DNA from: Bog-473 sp963701955
Lineage (GTDB): Bacteria; Actinomycetota; Acidimicrobiia; Acidimicrobiales; RAAP-2
NCBI GenBank assembly: GCA_963701955.1
Contig: OY969694.1
Coordinates: 2,232,001 to 2,296,000, forward strand
Direction of reading: 5' to 3'
DNA: 64,000 nt
The notes under the pieces are model-generated. The model worked only from the letters and a program-made list of their open reading frames with translations, did no database searches and was not told the origin of the DNA. Positions 61,000-64,000 of this stretch are shown here, piece after piece. How positions within the stretch are numbered: position 1 is the first letter of the stretch; the number at the start of each line of letters is the position of its first letter. A program made the position numbers and the translations under genes.

Positions 61000-62016
61000 T
61001 CAGCCCTTCTTGGCCCGGCTCGGGGCGACTCGGGGAGGTTCGCCGGGCATCTTGGGGTACTGGGGCGGCCACGGCGCGTCCGGCAGCCCGTCGGCCTGGT
61101 CGCGCGCCGCGAGCGCCAGCAGTGGAGCGAGCGACTGCGGCCGCTCCGCCATGCCGGCCCACGGATTGCCGCGGCGGCGGACCAGTTCGGGCACGGTACG
61201 GATGGTCAGGGTGTCGGGCACGACGGACTCGACCTCCTCCCAGGAGAGGGGTGTCGAGACCTGTCCACCGGGTCGTGGGCGGGCGAACCATGCGCCGAAG
61301 ACCGTCTTGTGCGGTGCGTTCTGGTTGAAGTCGACGAAGACGCGGGCGCCGCGCTCCTCCTTCCACCAATGGGCAGTGATCGACGCCGGGTGCCGGCGCT
61401 CGAGCTCGCGGGCCAGGGCGACCGCGGCGGCGCGGACCTCCATGGAGTCCCAGTCGGGGAGGAGCCGCACGTACACGTGAAGCCCGGTGTTGCCAGTGGT
61501 CTTGGGATACGCCTCGAGTCCCAGCTCCTCGAGGAGGTCCCGGCAGTGCAGGGCAGCCGCCCGCACCTCCTCGAATCCGATTCCGGCGGTCGGGTCGAGG
61601 TCGATGCGAAGCTCGTCGGCGTGATCCGGGTCGGCAGCCCGGTACGGCCACAGGTGCAGGCCGAGGCAGCCGATGTTCACGGCCCACACGACGTGGGCCA
61701 GATCGGCCACGACGAGCGCGTTGGAGGTCGTGCCGTTCGGCGTCGAGACGGTGGTCGACTCGAGCCAGTCGGGGGCGCCCGCGGGGATGCGCTTCTGGTA
61801 GAAGGACTTGCCCGCGGCGCCGTCGGGGAACCGTTGGAGCATGGCGGGCCGCCCGCCGGCGGTGGCGAGAAGGTGCTCGCCCACCTCGACGTAGTACGAC
61901 ACGAGATCGAGCTTGGTGGCGCCGAGTTCGGGGAAGTACACCTTCCCCGGTCGTGAGATCTGCAGTTCGCGGCCCGCGACTTCCACCGTGTGCTCGTCGT
62001 TGGTGGGCACCGGCAT
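61000..62016 (-). CDS. LigD-type primase-polymerase domain protein
   Basis: A 338-residue stand-alone LigD polymerase (AEP family). N-terminal VEVAGRELQISRPGKVYFPE, catalytic Asp pair in LRIDLDPTAG, the His motif in TTGNTGLHVYVRLL and the third acidic site in ARVFVDFNQN. It fills or primes ends with a taste for ribonucleotides in NHEJ. ATG 62016 opens at the family N-terminus; the open frame to 63702 is not coding. First gene of the polymerase-PHP-ligase unit. Confidence 0.9.
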   Translation of the reverse strand: MPVPTNDEHTVEVAGRELQISRPGKVYFPELGATKLDLVSYYVEVGEHLLATAGGRPAMLQRFPDGAAGKSFYQKRIPAGAPDWLESTTVSTPNGTTSNALVVADLAHVVWAVNIGCLGLHLWPYRAADPDHADELRIDLDPTAGIGFEEVRAAALHCRDLLEELGLEAYPKTTGNTGLHVYVRLLPDWDSMEVRAAAVALARELERRHPASITAHWWKEERGARVFVDFNQNAPHKTVFGAWFARPRPGGQVSTPLSWEEVESVVPDTLTIRTVPELVRRRGNPWAGMAERPQSLAPLLALAARDQADGLPDAPWPPQYPKMPGEPPRVAPSRAKKG

Positions 62017-62072
62017 CGACTCTAGTGACGCCGGGCCTGGCTTCACCTCGCCCCACCTCCGGGGAGCGAGGG

Positions 62073-63320
62073 TCAAGCCGGCTCGGGCTCGGCGTGATGA
62101 CCGGCCACGTAGTGGCGGAATGCGGGCAGGAGCGCGCCGACGACCGCTGCGCCGGCGATGCAGACCAGTCCCCCCGAGACCACGGAGAATTCGATGCTCG
62201 TGAGCGTGGCCACCGCGCCCGACTCGAGGTCTCCCAGGCGGGGGCCGCCCTGCACGACGGCCATCTGAATGGACGACATGCGGCTGCGGAATCGTTCCGG
62301 CACGCTGCTCTGGAGCATGGTGTTGCGCAGCACGGCCGAGATCACGTCGGCCCACCCGGCCACGGCGAGGAGCGCGAGGGCGATCCACAACGTGTCGACG
62401 AGCCCGAAGAGGGCGATGGCGGCTCCCCACACCGACACCGCCACGATGACAGCCAGTCCCTGCCGGCGCAGGTTGGGTACCCATCCCGTCGTCACGGCGC
62501 CGACCAGCGCGCCGACGCCGGGCGCCGCGTACAGGAAGCCGAGCGCCACGGTGCCGCCACCGAAGACGCTCCCCACCATGGCAGGGAACAGGGCGCGGGG
62601 CATCCCGAACACCATGGCGTTGACGTCGATCAGGTAGACGCCCTGCAGCGCCTGTCGTGAGCGCAGGTAGCGCAGGCCTTCCCGGGTCGACCGCCACATG
62701 CCGGTTCCGGCCGCGCCCTCGGCCGGAGGAATGGGATGGAGGAGAGCCGAAGAGACGGCGGCCACGACGAACGATGCGCCGTCGAGCAGGTACACCAGGG
62801 GGAGGCCGATCCCGAGGAGGATGCCCGAGAGGGCGGGACCGACAACGGCGCCCACCTGGATGATGATCTGCATCATGGCGAACGCTGCACTGAGGTGCCG
62901 GCGTTCGACCAGTCCCGGGACGGCCGCCGTGCGGGCGGTGCTCGAGAAGCCCATCAGGGCGGCGGCCGCCGGGCTCACGAGGTAGATCACCACCAGGGAG
63001 GGGTGGTCGACCGCGGCGTTGGCGGCCATGGCGCCACTGGTGAGGACGCTGGCCGCGGCCGTCCAGATCATGATCCGCCGCTTGTCCACGGTGTCGCCCA
63101 CAGGCCCGGCGGAGAGCGCGCCGGCCAGGAAGGGGACCAGCTGGGCCAGGCTCACCGCACCCACCTGGAGGGTGGAGTGGGTCAGGCCGTAGACCTGGTA
63201 GGGGATGGCCACCACGGTGAGCTGCGTGCCCAGCATGGAGACGAGCTGCCCGGTGAAGACGAGCCGGAAGTCGCGGCTCTCGCGCAGGGGTGTGGTGTCC
63301 ACCAGGATCCGGCTCGGCAC
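62073..63320 (-). CDS. MFS exporter (EntS/MFS_3 type)
   Basis: A 415-residue 12-helix major facilitator. The start SRDFRLVFTGQLVSMLGTQL and the loop GPVGDTVDKRRIMIW fit the enterobactin-exporter-like MFS_3 family. Substrate unknown; no siderophore genes are nearby. It lies 56 bases upstream of the ligase operon on the same strand and after the Bcp terminator, so it may share a transcript with the repair genes. Confidence 0.85.
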   Translation of the reverse strand: MPSRILVDTTPLRESRDFRLVFTGQLVSMLGTQLTVVAIPYQVYGLTHSTLQVGAVSLAQLVPFLAGALSAGPVGDTVDKRRIMIWTAAASVLTSGAMAANAAVDHPSLVVIYLVSPAAAALMGFSSTARTAAVPGLVERRHLSAAFAMMQIIIQVGAVVGPALSGILLGIGLPLVYLLDGASFVVAAVSSALLHPIPPAEGAAGTGMWRSTREGLRYLRSRQALQGVYLIDVNAMVFGMPRALFPAMVGSVFGGGTVALGFLYAAPGVGALVGAVTTGWVPNLRRQGLAVIVAVSVWGAAIALFGLVDTLWIALALLAVAGWADVISAVLRNTMLQSSVPERFRSRMSSIQMAVVQGGPRLGDLESGAVATLTSIEFSVVSGGLVCIAGAAVVGALLPAFRHYVAGHHAEPEPA

Positions 63321-63329
63321 CGGAGCAGC

Positions 63330-63359
63330 CTACGGTCGGGTCCGACGACCCGACCGTAG
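63330..63359 (-). terminator. Strong hairpin downstream of bcp
   Basis: CTACGGTCGGGT (63330-63341) and ACCCGACCGTAG (63348-63359) are perfect 12-base arms around a 6-base loop. It lies 12 bases after the peroxiredoxin stop and upstream of the MFS gene, all on the minus strand. No U-tract, but the stem is the strongest in the window. Confidence 0.75.
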
Positions 63360-63371
63360 GGTCGGCGCGGG

Positions 63372-63839
63372 TCAGGCGGCGCGGCGGGAGCGGAGCACCT
63401 CGAGTGCCCGATCGGCGTGCGCCCCCATGGACAGCTCCCGGTGGATCACCTCGATGAGTGTCCGGTCGGTGTCGATCACGAAGGTGACCCGCTTGTTGGG
63501 GAGGAAGCTGGCGCTCCGGGCCGCTCCGAGTTGGGCGGCCACCACTCGATCGGGATCGGAGAGCAACGGGAACCCGAGTGACTCCTTCTCGTCGAAGCGT
63601 CGCTGCTTGTCGACGGGATCGGCACTGATGCCGACGCGCTGGGCGCCGACCGCGGCGAACTCGGCCGCCAGGTCCCGGAAATGGCAGCTCTCCCTGGTGC
63701 ACCCGTAGGTCATGGCGGCGGGGTAGAAGAACAACACGACGGGGCCCTTGGCCAGGAATTCGCTCAGCCTCCGCGGCGTTCCGGTCTGGTCGACGAGCTC
63801 GAAATCGGGGACGACCTCGCCCGGACGCATGTCGCCCAC
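63372..63839 (-). CDS. bcp: Peroxiredoxin of the Bcp/PrxQ type
   Basis: A 155-residue thiol peroxidase. The peroxidatic Cys is in MTYGCTRESCHFRD and a second Cys five residues later acts as resolving Cys, the atypical 2-Cys pattern of Bcp. It reduces peroxides with thioredoxin, available from the trx genes at 38-39 kb. The start is GTG 63839 or ATG 63830, three codons apart. Confidence 0.92.
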   Translation of the reverse strand: MGDMRPGEVVPDFELVDQTGTPRRLSEFLAKGPVVLFFYPAAMTYGCTRESCHFRDLAAEFAAVGAQRVGISADPVDKQRRFDEKESLGFPLLSDPDRVVAAQLGAARSASFLPNKRVTFVIDTDRTLIEVIHRELSMGAHADRALEVLRSRRAA

Positions 63840-63868
63840 TCTACGGGGGATCCGCCCGGACGAGTGGG

Positions 63869-64000
63869 CTACGGCTCGAAACGGAAGCCGACACCCCGCA
63901 CGGTGACCAGATGGCGCGGGTTCGCCGGGTCCGGCTCGACCTTGCGCCTGAGCCGCTTGATGTGGGTGTCGAGTGTGCGCGTGTCGGTCAGCTCCTGGTC
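63869..64000 (-). CDS. OmpR/PhoB-family response regulator, C-terminal fragment
   Basis: The last 43 codons before a TAG stop read as the end of a winged-helix DNA-binding domain: TLDTHIKRLRRKVEPDPA and VTVRGVGFRFEP are the recognition helix and wing of OmpR-family regulators. The receiver domain and start lie beyond the window edge. It is 29 bases upstream of bcp on the same strand. Confidence 0.88.
   Translation of the reverse strand, partial: DQELTDTRTLDTHIKRLRRKVEPDPANPRHLVTVRGVGFRFEP

Noticed and set aside
62017..63702. N-terminal extension of the LigD-type polymerase frame
   Set aside because: The extension is Arg/Gly/Pro-rich, runs antiparallel through the frame of the MFS gene, and the family N-terminus starts at ATG 62016.

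Overview
The window is high-GC actinobacterial DNA centred on the chromosome origin. The gene order crgA / trpG / pknB / pstP / fhaB / fhaA / tRNA-Leu, dnaA-dnaN-recF-dciA-gyrB-gyrA, rpmH-rnpA-yidD-yidC-jag-rsmG-parA-parB, cwlM-trxA-trxB, murJ / DUF6049 / pcnA, ino1-padR and rpsF-ssb-rpsR-rplI-dnaB is the one known around the Mycobacterium origin. Several islands are rearranged and several expected genes are missing. The 42-residue GYW(L/M)VASDGG repeats and the many Thr-rich envelope proteins suggest a deep actinobacterium such as Acidimicrobiia; that placement is inference. No insertion sequence, prophage or CRISPR array was seen.

Layout. 1-6.2 kb: two coupled small envelope proteins, pirin, an SDR, a frameshifted comF, a thiolase, crgA and trpG/pabA. 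6.2-11.2 kb: the Ser/Thr kinase, phosphatase and FHA signalling block and tRNA-Leu(CAG). 11.2-21.9 kb: an MFS protein, a divergent histidine kinase/response regulator pair, a degenerate GGDEF protein, RNase D, a Gly-rich envelope protein, a duplicated non-coding stretch beside a dCTP deaminase, and signal peptidase I. 21.9-30.9 kb (minus strand): dnaA, dnaN, recF, dciA, gyrB, gyrA, with the probable oriC between dnaA and dnaN. 31.1-37.2 kb (plus strand): rpmH to parB, with two parS sites before parA. 37.4-46.1 kb: cwlM, trxA, trxB, a small membrane protein, DegV, murJ and DUF6049 on the minus strand, then pcnA. 46.1-53.7 kb: a frameshifted SDR, ino1-padR with a palindromic operator, DUF5318, panB, the S6/SSB/S18/L9 operon and dnaB behind a cluster of DnaA boxes. 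53.7-58.8 kb: a HAD hydrolase and a methylamine-dehydrogenase-like (Mau-like) export and redox cluster. 58.9-62.0 kb: a split LigD-like set (polymerase, PHP protein, ligase). 62.0-64.0 kb: an MFS exporter, a Bcp peroxiredoxin and the end of an OmpR-family regulator.

How it works together. The core is replication initiation, segregation, membrane insertion and cell-wall control. The kinase/phosphatase/FHA block, CrgA, CwlM and MurJ belong to one peptidoglycan regulation network in mycobacteria. The two accessory systems that stand out are the Mau-like cluster, where a Cys-rich light-chain-like module is fused to propeller-like repeats, and the ligase operon, where a PHP protein sits where LigD normally has its 3'-phosphoesterase.

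Caution. At least four genes (comF, the 46-kb SDR, the rpsR tail, the membrane gene at 54.7-55.5 kb) are restored by small indels, and two more (cwlM, the HAD gene) lack a normal start codon. Either this sequence carries indel errors or these loci are decaying.
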